A DNA stretch of 64,000 nt from an uncultured Fulvivirga sp. Lineage in GTDB: Bacteria; Bacteroidota; Bacteroidia; Cytophagales; Cyclobacteriaceae. The DNA lies in NCBI GenBank assembly GCA_947500555.1, contig CANMSE010000001.1, forward strand, positions 992,001 to 1,056,000. The letters run 5' to 3'. A program made the position numbers and the translations under genes. This document shows, piece by piece, positions 16,078 to 24,063 of this stretch (its first letter is position 1; each line of letters opens with the position of its first letter). The notes under the pieces are model-generated. The model was not told where the DNA came from, did not search any database, and saw only the letters and a program-made list of their open reading frames with translations.

Positions 16078-17153
16078 TAGGCAGTCTCAAACTTCGCCAG
16101 CTCCGGAAATACTTCGTATAGTTTTTCGATAAGTTTAGCACATCCCTGTTTCAGAACATCTGTGGTTGGAAGCTCAAACCTTTGTTCATAGTCATATATA
16201 GTCTTTTCAACCTCATAGTCAGTCATGCCTTCATGGTTGATTGTAAGGGCGATGACAGGGGATCTGGAGAAGACTTCTATCAATTCAATTTCGCTTTCTA
16301 CTGTTGGCATTGGTATTTTCGGGAAATCACAGCGGTGCGCACGCATAGGTGGATGTTGAAGAATAATGGCCCTGGGCATAGCACCTCTAATAATGGCACT
16401 AGAAGATGTAAACGCCTGGTGGCTCAAAGCACCCTGTCCTTCAACCACAATGATATCCGGGCTTTCCTTTTGTGCCTCCAAAATAGCATTTTCTACTTCT
16501 CCCGTTGCAAACCCGGAAGTCAAGACATCTATAGCAATGCCATATTTAGACCCCTGAAGTAACCCTGTTTGACCTGTTGTGATAAAGACAGCATTCAGTC
16601 CCTCTTTTCTAAGCTCCTCAACCAGACGCAGTGCAGTGGTTCTTTTACCTACCGCGCAATCAGTCCCTGATACCGTAATGATTGGGGTTTTAACGTTTCT
16701 AATCTCTCCTGTGTAGGTATGAAGATCTTTTTTCGCTGGTGGTTTACGAACGTCTAAAATGGAAACGCCATATGTTGAAGCCATTTCCATACATTTTTTG
16801 TCCTCTGTCAAAAATTCAGGAAGACCATTCACTATGTTCATCCCCATCTTGATGGCCGTATAAATGACTTCTTTTTCATCTGCGCTTAGTGAGGGTTTTA
16901 ATGGTGCAATACCATATACGAAGTATCCGGGAATGGTTGTTAACTTATGAATGGCTTCATAAATGTCACGGAATACAGGTATTCCATTTTTTATTCCGTC
17001 AAGGTACTCGCCTGCATCACTTCCAGCCAGCTTACTATCAATTACGCCTACAATCTCATATTTGTCAGATCGCCTGACCAGTCCATTTGCCACCTTGCCA
17101 TCCAATTTTCCAAATTCGTTTTCACTATATACAATGGCTGTTGGTTTTATCAT
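16077..17153 (-). CDS. DUF1611 family protein (DgcN-like, D-amino-acid linked)
   Basis: 358 residues: an N-terminal Rossmann-like region (VGVIDSKLAGSDAGEYLDG) and a C-terminal P-loop NTPase-like domain with VSGTDCAVGKRTT (163-173) and VVEGQGALSH. DUF1611 proteins usually neighbour a dipeptide epimerase, and a marine DUF1611 protein (DgcN) was reported to N-acetylate D-glutamate in a D-Glu catabolic route. Here the partners are a PLP racemase and a D,D-dipeptidase instead. It is the first gene of that operon; a copy of the regional regulatory motif lies 167 bases upstream. Exact substrate is inference. Confidence 0.8.
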   Translation of the reverse strand: MIKPTAIVYSENEFGKLDGKVANGLVRRSDKYEIVGVIDSKLAGSDAGEYLDGIKNGIPVFRDIYEAIHKLTTIPGYFVYGIAPLKPSLSADEKEVIYTAIKMGMNIVNGLPEFLTEDKKCMEMASTYGVSILDVRKPPAKKDLHTYTGEIRNVKTPIITVSGTDCAVGKRTTALRLVEELRKEGLNAVFITTGQTGLLQGSKYGIAIDVLTSGFATGEVENAILEAQKESPDIIVVEGQGALSHQAFTSSSAIIRGAMPRAIILQHPPMRAHRCDFPKIPMPTVESEIELIEVFSRSPVIALTINHEGMTDYEVEKTIYDYEQRFELPTTDVLKQGCAKLIEKLYEVFPELAKFETA

Positions 17154-17320
17154 TTTCTTTTTGTCTTGGGTGTTATCAATTTCTATCTCTTACCCAGCAG
17201 AAATCGTAACATTATATCAGAGAGTCTGAGTACCAGTTATCGAGATTGATTAACCGATTTACTGTTCTGTAAAAATAAGTCTACTACGGCCCTACTACCT
17301 TATACCTTGTTGACTCATCG

Positions 17321-17335
17321 TTACATATATCACAC
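17321..17335 (-). promoter_or_regulatory. Direct-repeat motif copy 5 (TTACATATATCACAC)
   Basis: Matches the consensus TTACATNNATCNCAY fully. It lies 167 bases upstream of the DUF1611 operon and 11 bases beyond the stop of the 89-residue membrane protein gene. Nothing else is recognisable in the 17154-17345 gap. Confidence 0.5.
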
Positions 17336-17345
17336 TATTGCCAAT

Positions 17346-17615
17346 TTACGACTCTGCGAAAGCCAGCAATATGAAGACTGTTAATACAGTCAAAGTAGCC
17401 GAAATGTAAATCGTTGTAGTGGAGAAGGTGCCGTAAAATAGGTTGTGCTTTACTTTACCTAAAAGCTTTAAGGGGTGATTATCATAATAATCATATTGAT
17501 ACTTTTTTATCATTTGGTACCTATGAATACCGCGGAGGCTACCTACGATCAAATGTATCACCACGAACAAGATAATGATTGACCATATATTCAAATTCCA
17601 TGTTATTCTTCTCAT
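17346..17615 (-). CDS. Small two-helix membrane protein coupled to the SPFH gene
   Basis: 89 residues with two hydrophobic helices (IWSIIILFVVIHLIVGSL and TTIYISATLTVLTVFILLAF) separated by a basic, tyrosine-rich cytoplasmic or periplasmic loop (RYQMIKKYQYDYYDNHP). I recognise no family. Its ATG overlaps the stop of the SPFH gene (ATGA), so the two are translated together; the pairing suggests a membrane partner of the prohibitin-like protein, comparable to small partners of other SPFH proteins. Function inferred from context only. Confidence 0.7.
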   Translation of the reverse strand: MRRITWNLNIWSIIILFVVIHLIVGSLRGIHRYQMIKKYQYDYYDNHPLKLLGKVKHNLFYGTFSTTTIYISATLTVLTVFILLAFAES

Positions 17616-18460
17616 TTGTTTTTAACAACATCCCCAACACCAATAAATGGTACTGCACCGGCACCTGTTACCTGAGGTAGTATCCCATTCCATTTTTCTA
17701 TGGCTTTGAGGTTTGCCTCTATCTTTCTAAGCTCAATAAGGTCTGGTGAAATATTCATTTTCTGTAATCTTAGCGCTTCAGCTTCAGCGGTTGCCGCAGC
17801 AATGGTTTGTTGGGCTTCCACTTTTATCCTGTCAAGGTCTCTCTTTGCTTTTAGTGCATTTTGTTCTGCAGTTTGCTTAGCTTCAATGGCGTCAGTAAAA
17901 GTTTGTGAAAAGCTAAATGATATAATTGAAAAAGCATCTACTGAGATATTTGATGCCAATAACCGAGACGTAAGTGCTTCTTGCATTTCTGTACTCACCG
18001 CTGGTCTTTTGGTAATTAATTCCTCTGCCGTATACCTGGCTGAAACGGCCTTCATGACCTCCTGAATTGCGGGGTCGATAATACGTTCCTTAAATTGTAC
18101 TCCAATTTTTTGATAGACTAAATTAGCCTTATCCGGAATAATGTGATAGTTGAGTGCCACGGACAAATCCACATCCTGTAAGTCAGAGCTAGAGGATGCT
18201 GCGTCAGTCATCGCTTTTTGAATTTTTACATCCATTAAGATCACCGTTTGTGCAACGGGTATTTTGAAGTGAATGCCTTCATTCAACACTTTCCCTTGTA
18301 CAGCTCCAAAGTTCTGAACAACGCCCCGCTCACCTGCTCCCACTTGTACCCATGGCTTAAAGGCAAACAATGTGATCACGATCAATGCGAATATGAATAA
18401 ATTTCGCCATTTGGCTTGTTTAAGCACATTCTTTATTTCGTTTATGTCTTGATTTTCCAT
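17612..18460 (-). CDS. Prohibitin-family SPFH/band 7 membrane protein
   Basis: ATG at 18460 is used instead of the listed TTG at 18481, giving 282 residues. One N-terminal membrane helix (WRNLFIFALIVITLFAF) is followed by the SPFH domain (AGERGVVQNFGAVQGKVLNEGIHFKIP through the SVALNYHI and ARYTAEELITKRP regions), and then an alanine/glutamate-rich coiled coil (AKQTAEQNALKAKRDLDRIKVEAQQTIAAATAEAEALRLQK). Prohibitin homologues form large membrane rings that guard membrane proteins and proteases. A perfect copy of the direct-repeat motif lies 69 bases upstream, in keeping with stress control. Confidence 0.9.
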   Translation of the reverse strand: MENQDINEIKNVLKQAKWRNLFIFALIVITLFAFKPWVQVGAGERGVVQNFGAVQGKVLNEGIHFKIPVAQTVILMDVKIQKAMTDAASSSSDLQDVDLSVALNYHIIPDKANLVYQKIGVQFKERIIDPAIQEVMKAVSARYTAEELITKRPAVSTEMQEALTSRLLASNISVDAFSIISFSFSQTFTDAIEAKQTAEQNALKAKRDLDRIKVEAQQTIAAATAEAEALRLQKMNISPDLIELRKIEANLKAIEKWNGILPQVTGAGAVPFIGVGDVVKNK

Positions 18461-18529
18461 AGTCGTTTTATTAAAAGACAAAATTGTGCTACATGGCGAT
18501 TTAATGTATTACACCCTTCCCAGACAGTG

Positions 18530-18544
18530 TTACATGTATCACAT
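18530..18544 (-). promoter_or_regulatory. Direct-repeat motif copy 6 (TTACATGTATCACAT)
   Basis: Perfect consensus match, 69 bases upstream of the SPFH gene. An additional ATTACAC is visible 23 bases away, perhaps a weak extra half site. The rest of the 18482-18744 gap shows nothing recognisable. Confidence 0.55.
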
Positions 18545-18744
18545 GTTTTGGTGTACTTGGTTAATTCCCGGCTTAACTGAGTGGTATTAACTTATGTGTC
18601 ATGAATAAGAAAATCATTGCTTCCATGGGTTTACCGATGGTAATTAGAACTGGGATAGGAAGTGGTCATATTTGAGTTGAACGTACATGATTTTGTGGTC
18701 TGCAGGTTTCATCCAAATAATCCTGTTTATCTGCTCGTAGAGGG

Positions 18745-19311
18745 TTATAAGTCTTCTAGGTTTCGCTTACGTTTATTTTTCAATTGCTTGTAGAAGGTAG
18801 GGGTGAGTCCGGTAATTTTTTTGAATTGATTGGATAGGTGTGCCACACTACTGTAGTGTAAGCGATAGGAGATCTCAGTCAAATTTAATTCATCGTAGAT
18901 CAACAATTCTTTTACCTTTTCAATTTTGTGCAAGATGATAAACTGCTGAATGGTTATGCCCTTAACTTCGGAAAAAATGTTGGCCAGATAGGTATAGTCA
19001 TACCCCAGCTTTTCACTGATATAGTCAGAATAATTCACCTTAGGCAGTTCATCAGAATAATGGATCATTTCAATAATTACATTCTTAATTTTCTCAATAA
19101 GAATGCTTTTTTTATTGTCAAGGAGTTCTAGTCCTGATTTCATCAGGCTTTCTTTAAGTCTACGCCTTTGGTCTTCGGTTATGTCCTCTAATATTTCCAC
19201 GGTGCCTAAATCCACAATGACATGGTGCAGCCCCAACTTCTCTAACTCTTCCTTCACCATCATTTTGCAGCGCAAACTGACCATATATTTGATGAATAGC
19301 TTCGTGCTCAT
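18745..19311 (-). CDS. AraC-family regulator with HMA-like N-terminal domain
   Basis: 188 residues. The C-terminal half is an AraC double helix-turn-helix (SEKLGYDYTYLANIFSEVKGITIQQFIILHKIEKVKELL, then LTEISYRLHYSSVAHLSNQFKKITGLTPTFYKQ). The first ~75 residues look like a heavy-metal-associated ferredoxin-like fold: LFIKYMVSLRCKMMVKEELEKLGLHHVIVDLGTVEI. The usual MxCxxC metal site is reduced to MVSLRC, so only one cysteine remains. It lies in the middle of the stress-like block and is the only DNA-binding regulator there, making it the prime candidate to bind the repeated direct-repeat motif. That link is inference. Confidence 0.85.
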   Translation of the reverse strand: MSTKLFIKYMVSLRCKMMVKEELEKLGLHHVIVDLGTVEILEDITEDQRRRLKESLMKSGLELLDNKKSILIEKIKNVIIEMIHYSDELPKVNYSDYISEKLGYDYTYLANIFSEVKGITIQQFIILHKIEKVKELLIYDELNLTEISYRLHYSSVAHLSNQFKKITGLTPTFYKQLKNKRKRNLEDL

Positions 19312-19506
19312 TCTTATCGGTAGATTTATGATGCTAACTCAGGAATTTGACTTTAATCCTATTAAAGTTACGTCTTATTTGACAGAAGGGTCTTAAGGAT
19401 TAATTGGTGTCAGGAAGAAAACACTTGCTTATCCTAAGTCTTGTGCCCTTACAACTTTATATGAAACTTGGAGCAGTGGATGATTTTCACTGTTATGAAA
19501 TAATCT

Positions 19507-20250
19507 TCAGCTTTTAGCCCTTTTCTTATTTCTCACATAGATCAACTTGTGTCTACTCTTAGCACTTTCCCTTTGCTCAATTTCAAATTCACCAATGGAC
19601 TTAATTAATAGGGTTAGCTTGTCAAAACCGTAATTTCTGGAATCAAAATTTGGCTGTTTTTTTTGCAAGAGACTTCCAACATCGCCAAGAAAGGCCCAGC
19701 CTTCCTCATCCGACAAGTCTCTGATTGAAGATGCAATCAGCAGTATTTCACGCTTGGTTACCTTATCTACATCACTCGTTACTCGCTTTACATCCTCTAC
19801 TTTATCCTCATTTTGATTTTTTAATATTTCGATGTAAATAAACTTGTCACAGGCAACAATAAAAGGATTTGGCGTTTTCTTTTCTCCAATTCCTATCACG
19901 ACCATACCCGCTTCTCTCAATCTCGTGGCTAGTTTTGTGAAGTCACTATCACTGGATACGAGACAAAATCCATTTACTTTATCGCTATAGAGGATGTCCA
20001 TTGCGTCAATGATCATGGCGGAATCTGTTGCATTCTTACCTGTGGTATATCCGTACTGCTGTATGGGTGTAATTGCATTTTCCAGCAAAAGGTTTTTCCA
20101 TTTGTTCAACCCTGGCCTTGTCCAATCTCCATATATCCTTTTTACAGTAGGGTTGCCATACTTGGCAATCTCTTCCATCATTTCCTTTACATTGGCTGAT
20201 GGTATATTATCACCATCGATAAGTACGGCCAGGTTTATATTTTTATTCAA
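19507..20250 (-). CDS. NYN-domain (PIN-like) ribonuclease with LOTUS/OST-HTH domain
   Basis: 247 residues. The N-terminal NYN domain (LabA/DUF88-like) shows its acidic residues: LIDGDNIP, GKNATDSAMIIDAMDIL and LVSSDSDFTKLATRLREAGM. Residues 165-245 form a winged-helix OST-HTH/LOTUS domain (SSIRDLSDEEGWAFLGDVGSLLQKKQPNFDSRNYGFDKLTLLIKSI), which binds RNA, notably structured or G-rich RNA, in other systems. It is a likely metal-dependent RNase of unknown target. Upstream, 20291-20329 carries an imperfect inverted repeat AATCATATCAC/GTGGTATGATT that could be an operator. Confidence 0.88.
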   Translation of the reverse strand: MNKNINLAVLIDGDNIPSANVKEMMEEIAKYGNPTVKRIYGDWTRPGLNKWKNLLLENAITPIQQYGYTTGKNATDSAMIIDAMDILYSDKVNGFCLVSSDSDFTKLATRLREAGMVVIGIGEKKTPNPFIVACDKFIYIEILKNQNEDKVEDVKRVTSDVDKVTKREILLIASSIRDLSDEEGWAFLGDVGSLLQKKQPNFDSRNYGFDKLTLLIKSIGEFEIEQRESAKSRHKLIYVRNKKRAKS

Positions 20251-20290
20251 TAGTTTGTGCTTTAATTATACTTTTCAGTTTGATCAAATA

Positions 20291-20329
20291 AATCATATCA
20301 CTTAAAATTTAAGAATATGTGGTATGATT
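20291..20329. repeat. Imperfect inverted repeat upstream of the NYN-LOTUS gene
   Basis: AATCATATCAC (20291-20301) pairs with GTGGTATGATT (20319-20329) with one mismatch, around an AT-rich centre TTAAAATTTAAG. It lies 41 bases before the NYN start codon; it may be an operator or autoregulatory RNA hairpin. Nothing else stands out in 20251-20440. Confidence 0.4.
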
Positions 20330-20440
20330 AAAGTGATCTACTGAAAGGCCAACTGGAAGTTAGCGCATTGCAACGTCAAAAGTACGGATATCAAATGTTA
20401 GTTGATGTCATTCTTTTAAGGTAGAAAAATGTTTGCTTCA

Positions 20441-20605
20441 CTAAAAGTGTTCATCTATTACAAAGCCAACGAAAACTAAAACCAAGGCTAGAATGATCAA
20501 TGCCATAATAATTATTCCATATAACTCGCCCCAAAAAAGAAAATAACCTATAATCCATACCAAGAGTATAATTACGATGAGGGCATTTAAAATTATCTTT
20601 AACAA
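20441..20605 (-). CDS. Small two-helix membrane protein (54 aa), not in ORF track
   Basis: A minus-strand frame that the ORF list misses because it starts with TTG: LLKIILNALIVIILLVWIIGYFLFWGELYG then IIIMALIILALVLVFVGFVIDEHF. Two clean membrane helices with a short loop (FWGELYG) are unlikely by chance, and the competing listed frame (20451-20639) is not hydrophobically organised. It resembles the lmo0937/DUF5670-style tiny membrane proteins of stress regulons, though I cannot confirm the family. A direct-repeat motif copy lies 70 bases upstream, as for its neighbours. Confidence 0.6.
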   Translation of the reverse strand: MLKIILNALIVIILLVWIIGYFLFWGELYGIIIMALIILALVLVFVGFVIDEHF

Positions 20606-20675
20606 ACAAGTATGGTTTCATGTATAAAGATGTGGTCATTCGGCAAGCAATCTCTTACACAATGAGAAGTAAGCA

Positions 20676-20690
20676 TTACATATATCTCAC
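20676..20690 (-). promoter_or_regulatory. Direct-repeat motif copy 7 (TTACATATATCTCAC)
   Basis: Consensus match, 70 bases upstream of the 54-residue membrane protein gene, the same spacing as at the SPFH and OmpA genes. The gap 20606-20992 (387 bases) otherwise holds only AT-rich leader sequence for the plus-strand TPR gene; a possible weak -7 element TACTTTG is at 20927-20933. Confidence 0.5.
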
Positions 20691-20992
20691 TTTGCTATAT
20701 AAGCTGCACCATCAATCAACCGTATTATTTGTGCATCTGTAGGTAGATTTCTCTGCTTCAGGCAAGTTTCAAGTCTCATCGGTAAAATACTTTGACATAA
20801 TTGTTAAGATTTTTTCAACTAGTCAAGTATGGTATGAGTATATAAATTCAAAACCTCTGGTCTACCAACTGTCTACAAGGTTCAATTAGCACTAATTTAT
20901 AAAGAGTTTTTTCGTCTACATCTCAGTACTTTGGTATGATACAAGCAATGAACTTCATTGCATGAATACATGAACAAACAATATATGATAGA

Positions 20993-22771
20993 ATGAAATT
21001 TTTGATAGACCGTCTACTAGTCGTTTTTCTTATCGTGCTCAGCACTAATTCATGGTCTCAAAATAAATGGGAAGAAATAGATGCTATCTATCAAGAGAGT
21101 TTAAAAAAGATTTTGAGAGAGCCAGCAGTTGGCTTTAAAAATGCAGAAGAAATAATAATAATTAGCGAAGAGTCGAAATATGAAAATGGTATTCTTCTAG
21201 TCAATAGCTTAAAGGCGTTTGCTCACTTTCAGCTAAATCAACTGGATTCATCTGTCTTTTTACTCCTTGAAACCATCCCAAAACTTGAGCGGCAATTCCC
21301 TAATAGCTTCTATACCGCTATTGCTAAGAATTACCTAGGCAGAACTTATAGCAGATTAAACAATTTGACTAAAGCAGAAACAGCATTTAAAGAATCCTCG
21401 CAGATTTTTATGGCAATTGATAGCACGAGCTACTACTGTATGGCACTAAATAACTATGGTACTATTTTAGGAACAAAAGGGGATCATGCAGGTGCTTTAA
21501 ACACCTTTCTTTCAGTCGTAAAATTAAGCACTAAACATGAAGTGGCATTAAATTTTAAGTCTAGTGCGCTTTCCAATATCTCTTATATCTATCAGTTGGA
21601 GCAGCAAAATGAAAAGGCGCTGGAATATGCTCTACAAGGACTTGATATTGATAAACAAATAAATAATCCCAGGGCAATTGCCGAAAGTTATAACATAATT
21701 GGAACGATTTATCTAAATCAAAGCAAGTTAGACAGCGCATTAAACTATTATGATAAGGCGCTCGGTGTTGGATCCTCTGACAATAGAAGGCTACAATCCA
21801 TTCGGAATAGTGCAAAAGCAAATAGCTCAAAAGTATACGCTCAGCGCGGAGATTTGAGACGCGCCATTGAGATTTTAAGAAAAACAAACACAAAGGAATA
21901 TGCCTCCGAGAAGATTTATTTACAAATGGCGGATTACTACAAACAACTATTCGAATTGGATAGTGCCATTGTTTATGCAAAACAATCGTTAGCTATTGCT
22001 GCTGATCAGAAAATAAAACTAGGAGTTCGTGATGCAGCCAAAGTCTTGCAAGACATATATACAGAACTCAATGATTTTGAATCGGCTAATCATTTCTTAA
22101 ATCTACATTATGCGTATAAAGACTCTGTTCATAATGAGTCTTCAGAAAGGCGCTTTACTGAATTGAGAATAGAGCTAGCAGTACTTGAAAAGCAACAACA
22201 AATCGATACATTGAAACAAAAGGAAGCAATAAATAAGCTTCGAAATAGAAATCTGATCATAGGTTTTGTCACCATTCTTTTCGTAATCTTTATTCTATTT
22301 TTCTTTTACAGATGGAGGCAGGTGCAAAAAGAAAAATTAATGAAGCAGGAGCTGGAGTTAAATAACAAGCACCTAAGCAATCATACCCTAAATATGGTGC
22401 ATAAGAATAATGCATTTGCTGAAATAGAAGAGGAAGTAAGGAAAATGAATAAGAGCGACACTCCCAACTATCAAAGAATATTTAATATTATCAATAGGAA
22501 CAGAGCGGAAGAGAAGGACTGGGAAAACTTTGAACTTTATTTCGGCAAAGTTCATAAAGATTTTGAAAAACGAATCAGGTCTCAGTTCCCGACACTTAGC
22601 ATAGGAGATTTTCGGTTAGCTACACTTGTAAAAATGAACCTGACCAACGCAGAAATAGCTTCTATTTTATTTATAGAATCCAAGAGCGTAAGAATGTCTA
22701 AATATCGATTAAAGAAGAAGTTGGGTTTAGGAGAAAAGGAAGACCTGCTTCAATTTCTCGCTACTTTTTGA
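20993..22771 (+). CDS. TPR membrane protein with C-terminal LuxR-like helix-turn-helix
   Basis: 592 residues. A signal peptide (LLVVFLIVLSTNSWSQ) is followed by about eight tetratricopeptide repeats in the periplasm (for example PRAIAESYNIIGTIYLNQSKLDSALNYYDKAL), a coiled coil, a membrane helix (LIIGFVTILFVIFILFFFY), and a cytoplasmic HTH with the pattern FPTLSIGDFRLATLVKMNLTNAEIASILFIESKSVRMSKYRLKKKLGL, similar to GerE/LuxR DNA-binding domains. Such one-component, membrane-bound TPR/HTH proteins are common in Bacteroidota and thought to couple envelope signals to transcription. Targets unknown. Confidence 0.85.
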   Translation: MKFLIDRLLVVFLIVLSTNSWSQNKWEEIDAIYQESLKKILREPAVGFKNAEEIIIISEESKYENGILLVNSLKAFAHFQLNQLDSSVFLLLETIPKLERQFPNSFYTAIAKNYLGRTYSRLNNLTKAETAFKESSQIFMAIDSTSYYCMALNNYGTILGTKGDHAGALNTFLSVVKLSTKHEVALNFKSSALSNISYIYQLEQQNEKALEYALQGLDIDKQINNPRAIAESYNIIGTIYLNQSKLDSALNYYDKALGVGSSDNRRLQSIRNSAKANSSKVYAQRGDLRRAIEILRKTNTKEYASEKIYLQMADYYKQLFELDSAIVYAKQSLAIAADQKIKLGVRDAAKVLQDIYTELNDFESANHFLNLHYAYKDSVHNESSERRFTELRIELAVLEKQQQIDTLKQKEAINKLRNRNLIIGFVTILFVIFILFFFYRWRQVQKEKLMKQELELNNKHLSNHTLNMVHKNNAFAEIEEEVRKMNKSDTPNYQRIFNIINRNRAEEKDWENFELYFGKVHKDFEKRIRSQFPTLSIGDFRLATLVKMNLTNAEIASILFIESKSVRMSKYRLKKKLGLGEKEDLLQFLATF

Positions 22772-22783
22772 GTCGGTTTTGGC

Positions 22784-23944
22784 TTAATATTTTTCAATTA
22801 GCTGTCTAACTTCATTATGAAAATTTTGATCATTGATCATTAAAAGCTGATCTATTATGGACAGAAAATTTTCAATTGCATTCTCTCTTCCACTGTTGAT
22901 TAATTGCATAACTCCATCCAAACCTTTGATCCTTTCTACCTCCCTTACCAGAACACTAGCTATCGTTGATCTTACAGATATCTCAGTTGCTAGATGATTT
23001 AAAACCTTTGGATTCTCCTTAAACCATTCATAGAGATTTATATCTCTACTTGAAGAGAGTAATTTCTTTAATTCACTAACTAGTCGTTCTTGAGTTATCA
23101 TTTCATCAGCCGCATCTGTATAGTAAGCATTGCCCCAGGCATAAGCAATTCCCTCTTCTGCTACTAAGTTTCTATTTGTTGTTTTATTTATTTTACCCGA
23201 ATAATAATGGAAAACATCATGTGAAAAGTCTTCATTATTCATGATGGCACATATGATATTCACGTAAACACCAAAGCCATTTCTCGTTTGGCCATTACGA
23301 TACGTTGAATAATCGATTCCTAAAAGCTTTAAAACCTCTTGCTCATTGTAAGTCATATAGAAATCAAAGTACTCAGGCTCAACACCGAGCTTCATAGCTA
23401 TAGCTTCATTTTTTTGATCAAAATTTCTAGCCCTCTTCAGGTTGATGGTATCACGAAAATGATAATTGATCCTGCCGATTTGTTTTTGCTTCCAGAACCT
23501 CGTGTAATAAGTTATAGGATTGGCAAACGAAACTTGTTTATCACTAACATCCGCAATTAGGCTATACATTAAGAGTAATTCGGGATTTTCCGTTTCTGAA
23601 GTAGTATGGGAGAGGGTCACAATACTCTTGGTTTCTTCAATCGGATAAAGATTTATCAAGTAAATAGTTTGATCAATTAACTCTTCACTTTTCTTTTGTG
23701 GCGAAATAATGTATCTGTGTAATACTCTTTTAGTCAGATCACCATTGGCCTTTGAGATGTACTTATCACTAATTTTACCAACTCTAAGTTCTTGAAGTAA
23801 GGAATCGAGTGTCTGCGTTATTCTTTTTTCTAAAGACTCTTCTATTTGGAATTTGTACTTACTTGTTTTTTGCAGTATTTCCTGTCCGACTGCTGGAGAA
23901 ATGCTCTGTATGATAATTGAGAGAATTAAAATTAGGGTTTTCAT
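22784..23944 (-). CDS. Secreted protein of unknown function, possible degenerate gluzincin
   Basis: 386 residues with signal peptide MKTLILILSIIIQSISPAVGQ. I do not recognise a family. The segment NNEDFSHDVFHYYSGKI followed 18 residues later by AEEGIAYAWGNAYY has the spacing and context of a zinc peptidase HEXXH helix and its downstream glutamate helix, but HDVFH carries Asp where the catalytic Glu is expected. It converges with the TPR/HTH gene, leaving 12 bases between stops. A peptidase-like or pseudo-enzyme role is inference. Confidence 0.65.
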   Translation of the reverse strand: MKTLILILSIIIQSISPAVGQEILQKTSKYKFQIEESLEKRITQTLDSLLQELRVGKISDKYISKANGDLTKRVLHRYIISPQKKSEELIDQTIYLINLYPIEETKSIVTLSHTTSETENPELLLMYSLIADVSDKQVSFANPITYYTRFWKQKQIGRINYHFRDTINLKRARNFDQKNEAIAMKLGVEPEYFDFYMTYNEQEVLKLLGIDYSTYRNGQTRNGFGVYVNIICAIMNNEDFSHDVFHYYSGKINKTTNRNLVAEEGIAYAWGNAYYTDAADEMITQERLVSELKKLLSSSRDINLYEWFKENPKVLNHLATEISVRSTIASVLVREVERIKGLDGVMQLINSGRENAIENFLSIIDQLLMINDQNFHNEVRQLIEKY

Positions 23945-24063
23945 GAAAGTGTGTTTTTCTTAAAACTACTCTTACGTCTGCACTTCTCTTGTTAACAATT
24001 TCTAAAGGTTTGTTAATGACTTGTTAAAGGCTTAAGAGCTTTGCTGAAAGATATTTAAGAAAG

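Noticed and set aside
20451-20639. Listed minus-strand ORF of 62 residues
   Set aside because: The overlapping frame 20441-20605 encodes two organised membrane helices and fits the motif spacing; the listed frame does not.
9699-20690. Reading TTACATNNATCACAT as a CRP/FNR-type palindrome
   Set aside because: The half sites are direct (TYACAT twice, 9-base period), not the TGTGA-N6-TCACA inverted arrangement.
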